From Gemmatimonadales bacterium (GTDB lineage: Bacteria > Gemmatimonadota > Gemmatimonadetes > Gemmatimonadales > GWC2-71-9): a stretch of DNA of 6,805 nt. The stretch is taken from NCBI GenBank assembly GCA_013813145.1, contig JACCSE010000582.1:1-6805 (forward strand). Reading direction: 5' to 3'. The notes under the pieces were generated by a model that saw only the letters and a list, made by a program, of their open reading frames with translations, did no database searches and was not told the origin of the DNA. A program made the position numbers and the translations under genes. Below, piece after piece: positions 6,231-6,805 of this stretch; within the stretch, counting starts at the first letter, position 1; every line of letters starts with the position of its first letter.

Positions 6231-6805
6231 TCAGGCTGGGGAATCCAATGCGGCGCCCTGACGACAGGCCTCGGCGTACTTCCCCTCGATACTCCCACAC
6301 ACCTCAGCCTGTCGGACAGGCGAGGCGAACACGGCGAGCATAGTCGCCGCCGCCCGGTAGCACGGCGCCTTCCATGCCACCGGCGATGCCGCGCAGAAGC
6401 CCGCCGCGCGCGTGCCGGACCAGTCCATCGCGGTCAGCGCCACGGTGGCGCCGGCGGCGCAGCGTGGAGCAAGCTCCGGCTGTCCTGTCGCGCACTGCTC
6501 GATGATCCAGGAGTCGTCGCGCTGGAACACGCCGGTGAGCTGAAGCCCTACCCCTTCATAGCAGCGTCCCACCCAGCCTCGAGGGGCGGCGTCGCACATC
6601 CTGAACGCTCCCGCGGGGTCGAAGTCGCCATTTCGAAGGATGACGAACGCCTGGAACAGCCAGCACGAGTCCGCGTAAGGGTCGGCGAAGCGATCGCAAG
6701 GGGAGTAGGGGTTGTTCGGGTCGAGCGCGAATTGGGAATCCCGGCGCGAGCCGTGCTCTTGCGCTGCATGACTAGGACCAGCATGCGGTTGGCTCACGGC
6801 CGAAT
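6231..6805 (-). CDS. Cysteine-repeat protein of unknown function, 5' end cut by window
   Basis: At least 190 residues are visible, and the frame is open to the right edge. A GTG at 6797 could start it, but no ribosome binding site can be seen there and the gene probably begins outside the window. Numbered from that GTG, ten cysteines fall into five pairs, each exactly C-x10-C: 34/45, 68/79, 102/113, 135/146 and 167/178. The pairs repeat every 34, 34, 33 and 32 residues. Between pairs lie helix-like stretches, with an aromatic residue often right after the second cysteine (C-W, C-Y, C-Y). This suggests tandem helical hairpins, each stapled by a disulfide, in an exported protein. A similar principle is known from Sel1-like Hcp proteins, though their spacing differs. 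From memory only, it resembles uncharacterised cysteine-rich proteins of environmental bacteria. No signal peptide is visible because the N-terminus is missing. Confidence 0.75.
   Translation of the reverse strand, partial: SAVSQPHAGPSHAAQEHGSRRDSQFALDPNNPYSPCDRFADPYADSCWLFQAFVILRNGDFDPAGAFRMCDAAPRGWVGRCYEGVGLQLTGVFQRDDSWIIEQCATGQPELAPRCAAGATVALTAMDWSGTRAAGFCAASPVAWKAPCYRAAATMLAVFASPVRQAEVCGSIEGKYAEACRQGAALDSPA
6264..6698 (-). repeat. Five tandem C-x10-C protein repeats, period 32-34 residues
   Basis: Within the partial gene at the right edge, the encoded units begin at C34, C68, C102, C135 and C167, and each has its second cysteine eleven residues later. Unit beginnings: CDRFADPYADSC, CDAAPRGWVGRC, CATGQPELAPRC, CAASPVAWKAPC, CGSIEGKYAEAC. 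The repeat is at protein level; the DNA units are too diverged to look like direct repeats. Confidence 0.85.

Noticed and set aside
1..6805. Search for CRISPR arrays, tRNA genes, insertion sequences, transposases and att-like direct repeats
   Set aside because: No regularly spaced DNA repeats, cloverleaf-type sequence, transposase motif or terminal inverted repeats were recognised; nearly all the sequence is accounted for by six minus-strand genes.

Overview
The window is a G+C-rich bacterial segment in which every supportable gene lies on the minus strand, so transcription runs from about 6805 down to 1. Gene density, 4-nt stop/start overlaps, a GGAGG ribosome binding site and envelope-type membrane proteins point to a bacterium, probably a Gram-negative-type soil or sediment lineage. 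No rRNA, tRNA or taxon-specific marker is present, so no phylum is claimed. Both ends are cut through genes.

Layout in transcription order: (1) 6805-6231, the 3' part of a cysteine-repeat protein with five tandem 32-34 residue units, each carrying C-x10-C; its start lies outside the window. (2) 6151-4607, a membrane-anchored sulfatase/alkaline-phosphatase superfamily protein whose start is fixed by a good GGAGG. (3) 4565-3807, a family 2 glycosyltransferase of the polyprenyl-phosphate sugar synthase (DPM1-like) type. (4) 3810-3055, a class I SAM-dependent methyltransferase. (5) 3058-1307, a polytopic GT-C (family GT39-like) glycosyltransferase. (6) 1310-1, a second GT39-like protein, paralogous to the previous one and truncated at its 3' end by the window. 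Junctions 3/4, 4/5 and 5/6 can each be read as 4-nt overlaps (ATGA, GTGA, GTGA), which suggests translational coupling within one operon. No gene-free stretch exceeds 79 bases.

Inferred joint function: the GT2 enzyme would load a sugar onto polyprenyl phosphate at the cytoplasmic face. The two GT-C proteins would use lipid-linked sugars on the outer side of the membrane to decorate a glycolipid, polysaccharide or protein. The sulfatase-like protein could add or remove a phosphate-type substituent, and the methyltransferase could modify a sugar or lipid intermediate. A lipid-sugar flippase is not seen. The acceptor and the final product cannot be read from the sequence. The least explained element is the cysteine-repeat protein at the right edge. 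The base composition also appears to step from about 70% G+C in genes 1-2 to roughly 50-60% in genes 3-6, judged by hand-counted samples, which may mean the cluster has a mosaic origin.
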